The notes under the pieces are model-generated. The model made no database searches. It saw only the letters and a program-made list of their open reading frames with translations, and had not been told where the DNA came from. Made by a program: the position numbers and the translations under genes. DNA of 64,000 bases from Acinetobacter pittii ANC 4050 (GTDB lineage: Bacteria; Pseudomonadota; Gammaproteobacteria; Pseudomonadales; Moraxellaceae), in NCBI RefSeq assembly GCF_000399685.1, contig NZ_KB976987.1, positions 3,391,943 through 3,455,942 of the forward strand. Direction: 5' to 3'. Within the stretch, counting starts at the first letter, position 1. Each line of letters begins with the position of its first letter. This document shows positions 18,110 to 27,102 of this stretch, one piece after another.

Positions 18110-19015
18110 ATGACGACAAAAAATCAAAAAATTTCTCGTCGCCATATCAGTGGTGTATTTCTATTAAATAAACCATTAGGCTTAAGTTCAAATGCGGCTT
18201 TGCAAAAAGTGCGTTGGTTATATCGCGCCCAAAAAGCAGGTCATACTGGAGCTTTAGACCCATTGGCAACAGGTTTGCTCCCGATTTGTTTGGGAGAAGC
18301 GACCAAGTTTTCACATTATTTGCTGGACTCCACAAAGCGCTATCAAACCACTGTTCGATTAGGGCAGACCACAACAACAGGTGATGTGGAAGGGGATATT
18401 TTACAAGAACGTTCTGTCCCTGTTCTTAACCAAGAGTTTATTGAACAAACCTTAGAGAAATTTAGAGGTGATATTCAACAAGTTCCGCCCATGTATTCGG
18501 CTTTGAAAAAAGAAGGCAAACCCTTATATGAGCTTGCCCGAAAAGGTATTGAGATTGAGCGTGAAGCTCGCCCAGTTACAATTTATGCTTTAGAGCTCTT
18601 AGAATTTACCGAAAATACGATTACTCTGGATGTAACCTGCTCTAAAGGGACATATATCCGTGTACTCGGTGAAGATATTGGTGAGGCTCTTGGCTGTGGT
18701 GGGCATTTAACGATGCTAAACCGGACTCAAACAGGACATTTTGAGCTTATTCCGAGTTATACCATTGAATATCTGGAAAGCTTAACAGAAGAGCAAAGAG
18801 AAGCTTTGCTACTTCCAGTTTATGCTCCAGTTGACCATTTCCTAAAAATTCAAGTTCCAGAAGGACGTGAAAAATATTTTTGCAACGGTTTAGAAAGCAA
18901 TATTGAGCATTCTGCAGAAGCAGAAGTTTTGGTGTTTTCGGGTGAGCGCTGTTTAGGCTTAGCTGAGATTACCGATAAAAAACGGTTGGTACCTAAGCGT
19001 ATCTTAAATTTGTAG
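18110..19015 (+). CDS. truB: tRNA pseudouridine(55) synthase
   Basis: The 301-residue protein makes pseudouridine 55 in the T-loop of tRNAs. The catalytic Asp50 is in [14 protein letters not shown]. Other motifs are [14 protein letters not shown], the [18 protein letters not shown] segment and [15 protein letters not shown]. No clear ribosome site precedes the ATG at 18110, but the family start fits. It is followed 19 bases later by a TauE-type transporter, so the two may share a transcript. Confidence 0.97.
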   Translation: MTTKNQKISRRHISGVFLLNKPLGLSSNAALQKVRWLYRAQKAGHTGALDPLATGLLPICLGEATKFSHYLLDSTKRYQTTVRLGQTTTTGDVEGDILQERSVPVLNQEFIEQTLEKFRGDIQQVPPMYSALKKEGKPLYELARKGIEIEREARPVTIYALELLEFTENTITLDVTCSKGTYIRVLGEDIGEALGCGGHLTMLNRTQTGHFELIPSYTIEYLESLTEEQREALLLPVYAPVDHFLKIQVPEGREKYFCNGLESNIEHSAEAEVLVFSGERCLGLAEITDKKRLVPKRILNL

Positions 19016-19034
19016 TAGATGTAGAGTATAGAGC

Positions 19035-19811
19035 ATGGGCATGGAATGGGATGTTATCCTTAGTTTGATCTTTTTTGCGTTTACTGCGGGAGCAATTGAT
19101 GCTGCTGTAGGCGGCGGCGGACTCATCCAGATTCCCGGTATCATGAGTACTTTTCCGAACATGCAGACTGCAACGGTTATTGGTACAAATAAATTATCTT
19201 CAATCTTTGGTACTGCATCTGCAGCTTATACTTTTGCAAAAAGAGTAAAGTTGCAATGGAAGCTTTTAGCCGTTATTGCCATTTGTGCATTGATTAGTTC
19301 TTTTGCTGGTGCGGCTTGTTTGTCACTTATTCCCCAATCGGTATTACGTCCTTTTGTGTTTGTAATGTTGATTGTAATAGCCATCTATACCTTAATTAAA
19401 AAGAACTTTGGTCAAGTTCATACAGAGCAAAAAATTACCAACAAAATGTTAATTTTGGCTGCTATTGGTAGTTTGGCGATTGGTTTTTATGACGGAATTT
19501 TTGGGCCGGGTACCGGTAGCTTTTTTATCTTTTTCTTTATCCGTTTTTTACAAGTTGATTTTTTACATGCCTCAGCTTTGTCAAAAATTGGTAATTTTAT
19601 GACGAACTTGGCTGCATTGAGTTTCTTCATTCCAACTGGTCACGCTATTTTGCATATTGGTTTGATGATGGCGGTAGCTAATGTGCTTGGTTCTATTGTT
19701 GGGGTGCGTACTGCGCTTAAATACGGTAGTGGTTTTGTCCGTATTATCTTTTTAATTTTAGTCAGTATTCTAATTTGCCGTTTGGGCTATCAAATGTTTG
19801 TTACAGGCTAA
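19035..19811 (+). CDS. TauE/SafE-family sulfite/organic-anion exporter
   Basis: This 258-residue membrane protein has about eight hydrophobic segments. It has the two family hallmark regions: AGAIDAAVGGGGLIQIP near the N terminus and GFYDGIFGPGTGSF in the middle. TauE/SafE proteins are thought to export sulfite, sulfoacetate or similar anions. The substrate here is unknown, since no sulfonate catabolic gene is nearby. It follows truB by 19 bases. Confidence 0.87.
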   Translation: MGMEWDVILSLIFFAFTAGAIDAAVGGGGLIQIPGIMSTFPNMQTATVIGTNKLSSIFGTASAAYTFAKRVKLQWKLLAVIAICALISSFAGAACLSLIPQSVLRPFVFVMLIVIAIYTLIKKNFGQVHTEQKITNKMLILAAIGSLAIGFYDGIFGPGTGSFFIFFFIRFLQVDFLHASALSKIGNFMTNLAALSFFIPTGHAILHIGLMMAVANVLGSIVGVRTALKYGSGFVRIIFLILVSILICRLGYQMFVTG

Positions 19812-19819
19812 ATAAGATA

Positions 19820-19862
19820 AAAAAGTATGAGCTGATCTTAAAGAGAAGTTCATACTTTTTAT
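19820..19862 (+). terminator. Terminator after the TauE-family gene
   Basis: Arms aaaagtatga (19821-19830) and tcatactttt (19850-19859) form a stem followed by T residues, directly downstream of the transporter stop. Confidence 0.75.
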
Positions 19863-20023
19863 GTATCCTTCCTCATTGAAAATATAAAAATCATTACAGA
19901 AACTTACTAGAAAGAAAACTGTGTAAAAAATAGTCTCATTTTAAGCTACTTAAATAATATAAATTTCAACGTATGATAAACCTTGAAATAAAAAAGATTT
20001 TTTAGCTAAAAATGAGGAAGAGA

Positions 20024-20467
20024 ATGAATATTTTCGAAGCATTAAGAGAAAGCCATGAAAATCAACGAAACCTTTCTGAGCAATTAATCCAGACACATGG
20101 TTTAACCGAAGAACGAAAAGAATTATTTGATGCATTAAAAAATGAACTTTATGCCCATTCAGTTGCCGAAGACCGTTATCTCTATATTCCTTTAATGTTT
20201 GATGATGTGGGTTTAGATATTACGCGACATGCTTTATCCGAACATCATGAAATGGATGAGTTGGTTGAACAGCTTGAAAAAACCGATATGAGTAGCCCTA
20301 GCTGGTTAGCAACCGCCAAACAGTTGAGTGAAAAAGTCCATCACCATTTAAAAGAAGAAGAGCATAAGTTTTTCCAGCAAGCTGGAAAAATTCTGAAAGA
20401 TAGTGAAAAAGAAACGCTGGGTAATAAATATTTAAAGGAATATAAAAAGTATAAAAAGCAGCAGTAG
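20024..20467 (+). CDS. Hemerythrin HHE-domain protein
   Basis: The 147-residue all-helical protein has the spaced His/Glu ligands of the HHE cation-binding fold. These are ESHENQR near the N terminus, LYAHSVAEDRYLY, LSEHHEMDELV, and VHHHLKEEEHKFF. Such proteins bind a di-iron centre and are linked to oxygen, nitric oxide or iron handling. The start at 20024 is preferred because GAGGAAGAGA lies immediately upstream. It stands alone with no clear functional partner. A Lys-rich tail (KEYKKYKKQQ) ends it. Confidence 0.85.
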   Translation: MNIFEALRESHENQRNLSEQLIQTHGLTEERKELFDALKNELYAHSVAEDRYLYIPLMFDDVGLDITRHALSEHHEMDELVEQLEKTDMSSPSWLATAKQLSEKVHHHLKEEEHKFFQQAGKILKDSEKETLGNKYLKEYKKYKKQQ

Positions 20468-20474
20468 AGCAAAC

Positions 20475-21338
20475 CTACGCAGCTTTTCTAGTACTTCTTA
20501 AAGTAACCCCAATCGAGGCCAGCATTACACAAGCCAAAGCCACCCATTGCAGCGTGCTGATTTCTTCGTGAAGTAATAAGAAACCCGTTAATGCTGCCAA
20601 TGCTGGTGCTAAACTTGTTAGAGTACCGTAAGTTAATTTATTGAGTTGTTTGAGAGCCATTAAGTCGAGCGCATAGGGAATAGCAGTCGCTAAAACCGCA
20701 ATAAGTAATGCTTTACCCCAGTACTGGGTCTCAAGTAATGCAGGAGCATTATGCCAGATCCCAATTGGTAGTAATGCAAGTGCAGATACGCCAATTCCAA
20801 TTGTTAATGCATGCATCCCTATATTTTGAGTCACAACTTTATGGCCGAAATAAATATAGAAGGCCCAGCAAAGCCCTGCTCCTAGGGCGCAAGCTGCACC
20901 TACATACGAGAAATTGTGTTGAACTGGGTTTTGCCAAGGTACCATAAGTGCGATGCCTAACATGGCAAGCGCTACCCAAATGTAGTCACTCTTTTGTTTA
21001 ATAGAAAGAAGCGCAAGGCCTAATGGACCAATAAACTCTAAGCCAACAGCAATACCTTGGGGTAATTTTCCGAGCGAAGTATAAAATAGGATATTCATTA
21101 ACCCTAAAGATGCGCAGTACATCAACAAATCACGCCATTTTAAGTAGGGTAAGCGAGACCAGATTTTCCATGAACGAAACATGACGGCAACAATAACTGC
21201 TGCAAAACAGAGTCTTAAAATTGTGACAGTGAGCGGGTCTAATGTAGCAATAAGCTGCTTGGCAAATGAAGCGCTGATTTGATAAGAAACCATCGACAAA
21301 ATCATATACAGCACAGCAATAATTGGAAGATTTTGCAT
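20475..21338 (-). CDS. EamA-family (DMT) inner-membrane exporter, copy 1
   Basis: The 287-residue protein has ten hydrophobic segments in two EamA repeats. Typical motifs are SASFAKQL, LRLCFAAVIVA, GLEFIGPLGLALLS, and ALAALTGFLLLHEE near the end. This RhtA/YdcZ-like group exports amino acids or metabolites; the substrate is unknown. It is followed on the same strand by a close paralogue (21429-22313) with the same IAV-x-FEFIGPL region, so the pair arose by tandem duplication. The ATG has AAGG seven bases upstream. Confidence 0.85.
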   Translation of the reverse strand: MQNLPIIAVLYMILSMVSYQISASFAKQLIATLDPLTVTILRLCFAAVIVAVMFRSWKIWSRLPYLKWRDLLMYCASLGLMNILFYTSLGKLPQGIAVGLEFIGPLGLALLSIKQKSDYIWVALAMLGIALMVPWQNPVQHNFSYVGAACALGAGLCWAFYIYFGHKVVTQNIGMHALTIGIGVSALALLPIGIWHNAPALLETQYWGKALLIAVLATAIPYALDLMALKQLNKLTYGTLTSLAPALAALTGFLLLHEEISTLQWVALACVMLASIGVTLRSTRKAA

Positions 21339-21428
21339 GGAAAAACCTTAGCGCTTCATTTGATATTTAAAAAATAATAGGAGTCAATTATAACGAATAC
21401 TGAGTTTTAACTGGCAAAGATCATTAAA

Positions 21429-22313
21429 TTAACTTGCCGCTTTTTCACGTTCTTGGCGAGCTTTTTGGGTGGTTATGGTACAACCAACAGAAGCGGTAAT
21501 AATGGTTGCAAGGGCTAGCCATTGGTTCCATAACAGATATTCGCCTAAAAAGATAAAACCAGATAGCGCTGCAACTGCGGGTTCTAGGCTCATCAATGTT
21601 CCAAAGCTTAAAGGCGTCAAATTGCGCAGCGCCAACATTTCTAATGAGAACGGAAGTGCACTGGCTAAAATGGCTAAACCGATAAAATAAAAAAGATAGG
21701 GAAGTTCTATCACTTGCCCAATTGAACCTGAGAACAGAGTAATGGGTAATAAGATACATGCACCCACACTCATTCCTAAACATACTGTGTGGTTACCTGA
21801 AATACCTGAAGGTTTTTGCCCAGCAATAATATAAAGCGCCCAACAAGCGCCTGCGCTAACAGCAAATAAGACCCCAATCCAATCTAGACTATGGGCCTGA
21901 TTGAAAGGGAAAAGTAAAATCAGCCCAATAATTGCGAAGCTCACCCAAACAAAATCATATTTTTGGCGTGCGTGGTATAACGCCACACTTAAAGGACCAA
22001 TAAACTCAAAAGCAACCGCAATTCCAATCGGTAAGCGTTCGATCGATAGATAAAACAGTGCGTTCATTCCTGCAAGCGCAAATCCATAAGCCAAGATAGC
22101 TTTCCAGCGAACCTGACTAAAATTAATTCGCCAAATTTGGAAAATAATGGCAAGAATAATTGCACCTAGGCATAAGCGCATTGCAGAGACAGTGAGCACA
22201 GGAAAGTCCTGAAACAGAATTTTTGCTAAAGATGCACTGCTTTGTACGCTTAACATAGCGAGAATGAGAAAGCCCAAAGCATGCAGCTGAGATTTCTGGT
22301 TCGAACTGGACAT
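21429..22313 (-). CDS. EamA-family (DMT) inner-membrane exporter, copy 2
   Basis: The 294-residue protein starts MSSSNQKSQLHALGFLILAM, has ten predicted membrane segments and a paralogous layout to the gene at 20475. Shared regions include SASLAKILF, IGIAVAFEFIGPLSVALY and a final PAVAALSGFIFLGEY. The in-frame ATG at 22382 is rejected because it would start inside the serA terminator. It precedes copy 1 by 90 bases. The role is probably export of an amino acid or related metabolite; the serA neighbour does not prove a link. Confidence 0.83.
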   Translation of the reverse strand: MSSSNQKSQLHALGFLILAMLSVQSSASLAKILFQDFPVLTVSAMRLCLGAIILAIIFQIWRINFSQVRWKAILAYGFALAGMNALFYLSIERLPIGIAVAFEFIGPLSVALYHARQKYDFVWVSFAIIGLILLFPFNQAHSLDWIGVLFAVSAGACWALYIIAGQKPSGISGNHTVCLGMSVGACILLPITLFSGSIGQVIELPYLFYFIGLAILASALPFSLEMLALRNLTPLSFGTLMSLEPAVAALSGFIFLGEYLLWNQWLALATIITASVGCTITTQKARQEREKAAS

Positions 22314-22367
22314 TTTATTATTTGATCGATTGGTATACTTTTCACATGATAATGTAAATGCCCATAA

Positions 22368-22397
22368 AAAAGCCACAGACATTGCTGTGGCTTTTAA
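22368..22397 (-). terminator. serA terminator
   Basis: A perfect 11-base stem, aaaagccacag (22368-22378) and ctgtggctttt (22385-22395), lies directly after the serA stop on the minus strand and is followed by T residues there. Confidence 0.85.
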
Positions 22398-22411
22398 ATT
22401 TACAGTTCGTA

Positions 22412-23644
22412 TTAGAACAATACGCGCACGCGAATTGTACCTTCAACTTCATGCAACATATCTAAAGCTTCGTGAGAAGCAGAAGCGTCAACGTCCATGA
22501 CGAGGTAACCGATGTCGCCTTTAGTCATAAGTGACTGACCAGAAATGTTGATGCCTTGTTCAGCAAACAAGTTGTTGATTTTAGACAATACGCCCGGTAC
22601 GTTTTTGTGGATGTGCAATAAACGGTGTTGGCCAGCTGTCAATGGTAATGCGATTTCTGGGAAGTTAACCGCAGAAAGTGTCATACCTTTATCAGAGTAA
22701 GCAACAAATTTCTCTGCAACTTCTAAACCGATGTTTGCTTGCGCTTCCATGGTTGAACCACCAACGTGAGGAGTTAAAATCACGTTGTCTAAGCCGCGAA
22801 GTGGAGACTGGAATTCTTCACCGTTTGCTTTTGGCTCTTTCGGGAATACGTCAACCGCTGCACCAGCAATATGACCAGATTTGATTGCATCAGCTAAATC
22901 TTCAATCACTACACATGTACCACGTGCAGCATTTAAGAAAATTGAGCCTTCTTTCATTTTCGCAAATTGTTCTTTAGTGAAGAAGTTGCGTGTAGATGGA
23001 ACATCTGGCACATGTAAAGTCACAACATCTGCAGTTGCTAAAAGCTCATCTAAAGAACCAACTTGGCGAGCATTACCCATCGGTAATTTAGTTACTGCAT
23101 CATAATAAATGACATGCATACCCATGCTTTCAGCAAGAACTGAAAGTTGAGAACCGATGGAACCGTAACCCACAATACCTAAAGTTTTGCCACGAGTTTC
23201 AAAAGAACCGACAGCAGACTTGTCCCAACCACCACGATGACAAGCCGCCGATTTTTCAGGAACACGGCGAAGAAGAAGAATCGTTTGGGCAAGTACAAGC
23301 TCTGCAACCGAACGCGTATTTGAATACGGTGCGTTAAATACAGGAATACCACGTGCCATTGCTGCTTTAAGATCAACTTGGTTTGTTCCGATACAGAAAC
23401 AACCTACTGCGATCAATTTATTTGCAGCTTCGAAAACTTCTTCAGTCAATTGGGTACGCGAACGAATACCAATAAAGTGAGCATCTTTAATTGCTTCTTT
23501 AAGCGCTTCGCCTTCAAGAGCAGTTTTACGATAGTCAATATTGGTGTAACCCGCAGCGTTTAAAGTATCGACTGCGTTTTGGTGAACGCCTTCTAACAAA
23601 AGGAAACGGATTTTATCTTTAGGTAGTGAAAGATGTTGGCTCAT
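22412..23644 (-). CDS. serA: D-3-phosphoglycerate dehydrogenase
   Basis: The first enzyme of serine synthesis, oxidising 3-phosphoglycerate to 3-phosphohydroxypyruvate with NAD. The 410-residue protein has the Rossmann motif GIVGYGSIGSQL, catalytic-type residues in NAARGT, VFPKEP and LTPHVGGST, and a C-terminal ACT domain (about 335-410) for serine feedback. This is the short E. coli-type SerA. Enzymes of this type can also reduce 2-oxoglutarate to D-2-hydroxyglutarate, which makes the divergent flavoprotein at 24024 a meaningful neighbour. Confidence 0.96.
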   Translation of the reverse strand: MSQHLSLPKDKIRFLLLEGVHQNAVDTLNAAGYTNIDYRKTALEGEALKEAIKDAHFIGIRSRTQLTEEVFEAANKLIAVGCFCIGTNQVDLKAAMARGIPVFNAPYSNTRSVAELVLAQTILLLRRVPEKSAACHRGGWDKSAVGSFETRGKTLGIVGYGSIGSQLSVLAESMGMHVIYYDAVTKLPMGNARQVGSLDELLATADVVTLHVPDVPSTRNFFTKEQFAKMKEGSIFLNAARGTCVVIEDLADAIKSGHIAGAAVDVFPKEPKANGEEFQSPLRGLDNVILTPHVGGSTMEAQANIGLEVAEKFVAYSDKGMTLSAVNFPEIALPLTAGQHRLLHIHKNVPGVLSKINNLFAEQGINISGQSLMTKGDIGYLVMDVDASASHEALDMLHEVEGTIRVRVLF

Positions 23645-24023
23645 TACGGCTCCGCTACAAAGGCCAAATTTGGTGGCGGTATAATAACATACTGGGCAGC
23701 GCTATAGATATTTCGTTTATACCATCGCCTTATGGCAATTTTATCTATGTCTAATCACTTCTGTTTATGGCTTGTCGAGCATTTAAAAATATGCTTTGGT
23801 TGTTATTTAAATGCGATTTTTCTCTGAAAGCCCCATAGAAAGTATTTATTTACGTTAAACATGTTTTGTAGTGACAGTATCTCTATTCTGAACTTTATCG
23901 CTTGCGCGGATACATGTAGAATATAGGAGTTCCTTGAACATTATGGCTTTGCTCAAGTGAGAACCTTGAGAAATATGAGGTCATAGTCCCACCACAGTTT
24001 ACTTCTTGCTAGGTCTGCAAACG
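23645..24023. other. Divergent intergenic region, serA / D2HGDH
   Basis: This 379-base region separates the divergent starts. It contains the palindrome ccaaatttgg (23663-23672) close to serA, and a TAGAAT near 23917 that could be the -10 of the flavoprotein gene with a weak -35. No open frame of note and no known riboswitch was recognised. Confidence 0.4.
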
Positions 24024-25433
24024 ATGAATGCTCCAGTCGCTTTAACACCTGAGTTACTCACCCAATTAACAGCAATCGTCGGTGAAAACCGTATTAAAAC
24101 CGATGCTGATAGTCTCGAAAACTGGGGTAAAGATCATACCAAGCATTTTAATCCGAACCCATCGGTCATCGTTTTTCCATCAACGACTGAACAAGTTCAG
24201 GCAGTTGTAAAGCTTGCGAACCAATTTAATATCGCGATTACACCGTCAGGTGGTCGTACTGGTCTCTCTGCTGGTGCGGTAGCAACCAATGGGGAAATTG
24301 TCATTAGCATGGACAAAATGAACCAAATTCTTGAGTTCTTTCCGGCAGATCGTATGGTTCGAGTGCAAGCTGGCGTTGTGACTGAGCAATTGCAGAATTA
24401 TGCAGAAGAACAAGGCATGTATTATCCAGTGGACTTTGCGTCAGCAGGTTCTAGCCAGATTGGCGGTAATATCGGTACTAATGCCGGTGGTATTAAAGTT
24501 ATTAAATATGGCATGACACGTAACTGGGTGCTTGGCTTAACCGTAGTGACTGGTAAAGGCGATATTCTACGTTTAAACAAAGGCATGGTTAAAAATGCAA
24601 CTGGTTATGCATTACAGCATTTGTTTATTGGTGGGGAAGGTACATTAGGTTTAGTGACTGAAGCAGAAATTAAACTTGAGCGTCAACCACAAAACTTACA
24701 AGTTTTAGTTTTAGGTGTTCCTGACTTTGATGCAGTAATGCCTGTACTACATGCGTTCCAAAAAGATATCGATTTAACGGCATTTGAGTTCTTTGGTGAA
24801 CTTGCAATGCAAAAAGTTTTAAATAATGGTCATGTACAACGTCCATTCGAAACTGAATGCCCGTTCTATGTATTGCTTGAGTTTGAAGCACCATACGAGC
24901 CGATTATCGATAAAGCAATGGAGATTTTCGAGCATTGCATGGAGCAAGGTTGGGTACTTGATGGTGTAATGAGCCAGAGCCTTGACCAAGTAGAAAGTTT
25001 ATGGCGTTTACGTGAAGATATTTCTGAATCAATTGCGCCGTTTATTCCATACAAAAATGATATTTCAGTGTTAATTACTCACGTGCCAGCATTTATTCGT
25101 GAGATTGATGCAATTGTTCAAGAAAACTATCCAGACTTTGAAATTTGCTGGTTTGGTCATATCGGTGACGGTAACTTGCACTTAAATATTTTAAAACCTG
25201 AAAACTTAACCAAAGATGAGTTCTTTGCGAAGTGTCAGGTGGTGAATAAATATGTGTTTGATACCGTGAAAAAATACGATGGTTCAATCTCTGCTGAACA
25301 TGGTGTAGGCATGACGAAAAAGCCGTATTTGGAATACTCGCGTTCGCCTGAAGAAATTGAATATATGAAGGCATTGAAAAAAGTATTTGACCCAAATGGT
25401 TTGATGAATCCAGGTAAATTATTTGATCTTTAA
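24024..25433 (+). CDS. FAD-linked D-2-hydroxyacid (D-2-hydroxyglutarate) dehydrogenase
   Basis: The 469-residue flavoprotein belongs to the GlcD/D2HGDH/DLD family. The N-terminal PCMH-type FAD domain contains VIVFPSTTEQVQAVV, ITPSGGRTGLSAGA and GSSQIGGNIGTNAGGIKV. The C-terminal oxidase domain contains WFGHIGDGNLHLNI with metal-ligand histidines, and SAEHGVGMTKKPYL. Placement divergent to serA matches the organisation known from Pseudomonas, where this enzyme recycles D-2-hydroxyglutarate made by SerA. The ATG at 24024 is favoured over TTG at 24006. Glycolate or lactate oxidation remains possible from sequence alone. Confidence 0.82.
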   Translation: MNAPVALTPELLTQLTAIVGENRIKTDADSLENWGKDHTKHFNPNPSVIVFPSTTEQVQAVVKLANQFNIAITPSGGRTGLSAGAVATNGEIVISMDKMNQILEFFPADRMVRVQAGVVTEQLQNYAEEQGMYYPVDFASAGSSQIGGNIGTNAGGIKVIKYGMTRNWVLGLTVVTGKGDILRLNKGMVKNATGYALQHLFIGGEGTLGLVTEAEIKLERQPQNLQVLVLGVPDFDAVMPVLHAFQKDIDLTAFEFFGELAMQKVLNNGHVQRPFETECPFYVLLEFEAPYEPIIDKAMEIFEHCMEQGWVLDGVMSQSLDQVESLWRLREDISESIAPFIPYKNDISVLITHVPAFIREIDAIVQENYPDFEICWFGHIGDGNLHLNILKPENLTKDEFFAKCQVVNKYVFDTVKKYDGSISAEHGVGMTKKPYLEYSRSPEEIEYMKALKKVFDPNGLMNPGKLFDL

Positions 25434-25480
25434 GTTAGATCTATTTTGTAGAGCTACATAGTTTCTACAGAGTAACCGAC

Positions 25481-25518
25481 AAAGCCATAGCATCATAAAG
25501 CTATGGCTTTTGTTTTTT
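25481..25518 (+). terminator. Terminator after the D2HGDH-like gene
   Basis: Arms aaagccatag (25481-25490) and ctatggcttt (25501-25510) are followed by a T-rich run. The run lies just before the small lipoprotein gene, so that gene needs its own promoter or read-through. Confidence 0.8.
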
Positions 25519-25528
25519 GGTGATAAAA

Positions 25529-25897
25529 ATGCAACGTTTATTTTTAATTTCAGCGCTTTGTGCGGGACTTTTTACTGGCTGTGCGACCACCAGTAAATTA
25601 ATTCCTTTTGTGGCTTCTGAAACCCCAATGCAACAAGTACTTAAAGCTCAACCAGAGATCGTAAAAGAGCATAACAATACCTCAGTTCAGCAAGTATTTA
25701 ACCGTGTAGAATCTCCAACAGTTTCCCGTATTACCGTGATTCAAACTGGTTTAATGGATGATTCTGTTTCTGCAATCCGAACAGAATATTCATTTAAATT
25801 GATTGATGAAAAGTGGCAATTACAAAATAAACAAAAGAGCTATCAATGCGCGAGAGGGAAAGGCTCTAGAGGCTTTCAAACGCAGCTTTGTTCTTAA
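25529..25897 (+). CDS. Small lipoprotein, paralogue of the protein at 27103
   Basis: The 122-residue protein has a lipoprotein signal with lipobox LFTGC (Cys18) and an otherwise soluble body. It is not a recognised family. It aligns with the lipoprotein at 27103-27468: shared features are a P-[MI]-Q-x-V-L near the mature N terminus, an I-x-x-[IL]-Q-T strand, an R-T-E-Y motif, and the ending K-x-S-Y-Q-C ... F-Q-x-x-x-C. The two conserved cysteines near the C terminus probably pair. The ATG at 25529 is used instead of the upstream TTG. Confidence 0.72.
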   Translation: MQRLFLISALCAGLFTGCATTSKLIPFVASETPMQQVLKAQPEIVKEHNNTSVQQVFNRVESPTVSRITVIQTGLMDDSVSAIRTEYSFKLIDEKWQLQNKQKSYQCARGKGSRGFQTQLCS

Positions 25898-25902
25898 AAA
25901 TA

Positions 25903-25933
25903 AAAAAGACGATAAATATATCGTCTTTTTTTA
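25903..25933. terminator. Bidirectional terminator between the lipoprotein gene and ygiN
   Basis: The hairpin has arms aaagacgata and tatcgtcttt (about 25905-25914/25919-25928), with an A-run on one side and a T-run on the other. It is placed between convergent genes. Confidence 0.85.
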
Positions 25934-25946
25934 TGGTCTAAATAAA

Positions 25947-26261
25947 TTATACGCCGCTTTCTAAAATTTTAATTTTGACATCAACAACATCATCTTTAAC
26001 TGCTGCGTGATGTGCTTGCATATGCGGAGTAGCTAAATGTGCTTCAAGGTGAGCCACACTTTCCCATTTTTCCAACATGACAATTGTGTCAGGTTCTTGA
26101 GTCTGGAAGCTCGCATTTGACTTGTGATCAACTAAAGGTTCATAACCATGGCAACCATCTTCTGCTAAAACAGTGGGAATGATTTTTTGAAAGGCATCCA
26201 ATACATTCTGGCGATGTTGTCCGCCCGATTGAGTACGAATTTCCGCAATAATGGTTAGCAT
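25947..26261 (-). CDS. ygiN: ABM-domain quinol monooxygenase-like protein
   Basis: The 104-residue antibiotic-biosynthesis-monooxygenase fold protein starts MLTIIAEIRTQSGGQHRQNV. It contains DGCHGYEPLVDH, IVMLEKWESVAHLEAHLATPHM and HHAAV, typical of YgiN. YgiN oxidises menadiol-type quinols and in E. coli sits beside mdaB, as here. The start at 26261 has AAGGAG upstream. It is 13 bases downstream of mdaB, so both are probably one transcript forming a quinone redox pair. Confidence 0.87.
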   Translation of the reverse strand: MLTIIAEIRTQSGGQHRQNVLDAFQKIIPTVLAEDGCHGYEPLVDHKSNASFQTQEPDTIVMLEKWESVAHLEAHLATPHMQAHHAAVKDDVVDVKIKILESGV

Positions 26262-26274
26262 GGATTTCTCCTTA

Positions 26275-26862
26275 TTAGGCTGCTGCAAATACAGTATTTA
26301 AGTGTGCTTTATATTCTTCAATATAACTATCAACGTCAGGCATTTTAATCACGTCGTTTACAATAAAGGTAGGTAATGTAGTCATGCCTAAGAATTGATT
26401 GGCCTTATGAAATGGTAAATAAACGCCGTCTACCCCTATGCCATGGAAGAACTGATCTGCATCGTCAAATGCTTCCATCGGTGCATTCCAGGTGAGTGAT
26501 AGCATATATTTTTTGTCATGGATTAAACCACCTGAACCATATTTTTTTGAGGCATCAGCACGGCTACGACCATCACTTGCATAAAGGGAACCATGGCCTG
26601 TGGTAAACACATCATCAATATATTTTTTGACTGTCCAAGGTGCACCCATCCACCAGCCTGGCATTTGATAGATAACGACATCTGCCCACAAGTATTTTTC
26701 AACTTCACTTTCAGCATCATAATTGCTGTCTGCACGGGTGACTTGAACTTCGTGTCCGAGTTCCGTGAGATGTGTAGTTGCGAGGGTGGTTAATGTGTCA
26801 TTTAATTCACCGTTTGAATGGGCAAATTGTTTAGCGCCATTAATCACTAAAATCTTACTCAT
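26275..26862 (-). CDS. mdaB: NAD(P)H quinone reductase, MdaB family
   Basis: The 195-residue flavodoxin-like protein starts MSKILVINGAKQFAHSNGEL. It has the FAD/FMN phosphate-binding region near its N terminus and the signature YQMPGWWMGAPWTVKKYIDDVF, followed by SLTWNAPMEAF. MdaB reduces quinones by two electrons, avoiding semiquinone radicals. It is coupled to ygiN as in enterics. The ATG at 26862 is preferred; 26877 would add five residues. No regulator is adjacent. Confidence 0.92.
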   Translation of the reverse strand: MSKILVINGAKQFAHSNGELNDTLTTLATTHLTELGHEVQVTRADSNYDAESEVEKYLWADVVIYQMPGWWMGAPWTVKKYIDDVFTTGHGSLYASDGRSRADASKKYGSGGLIHDKKYMLSLTWNAPMEAFDDADQFFHGIGVDGVYLPFHKANQFLGMTTLPTFIVNDVIKMPDVDSYIEEYKAHLNTVFAAA

Positions 26863-27102
26863 GGAGGTTGCTCTCATTAAATTCCTGTATTTGAGACATA
26901 CTCTATGGGATTTACTGTTGTAGAAAAATGCATGAATTGGAAAAATATTATTGATTAAAAATCAATAATTACTAAGTTTTTTCTTTTTAAAAACTTCCTA
27001 TCACTTTAATATTAATCATTTTATGGATGTTTACAAAGTTCAAAGGAAAAAACAGCTTATTCGTTTTAGCATTAATTTTGAGTAAATAGAGGGGGAAGGA
27101 TA

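Noticed and set aside
22314..22382. Upstream in-frame start of the second EamA gene
   Set aside because: It would begin within the serA terminator, and the extra residues lack family similarity.
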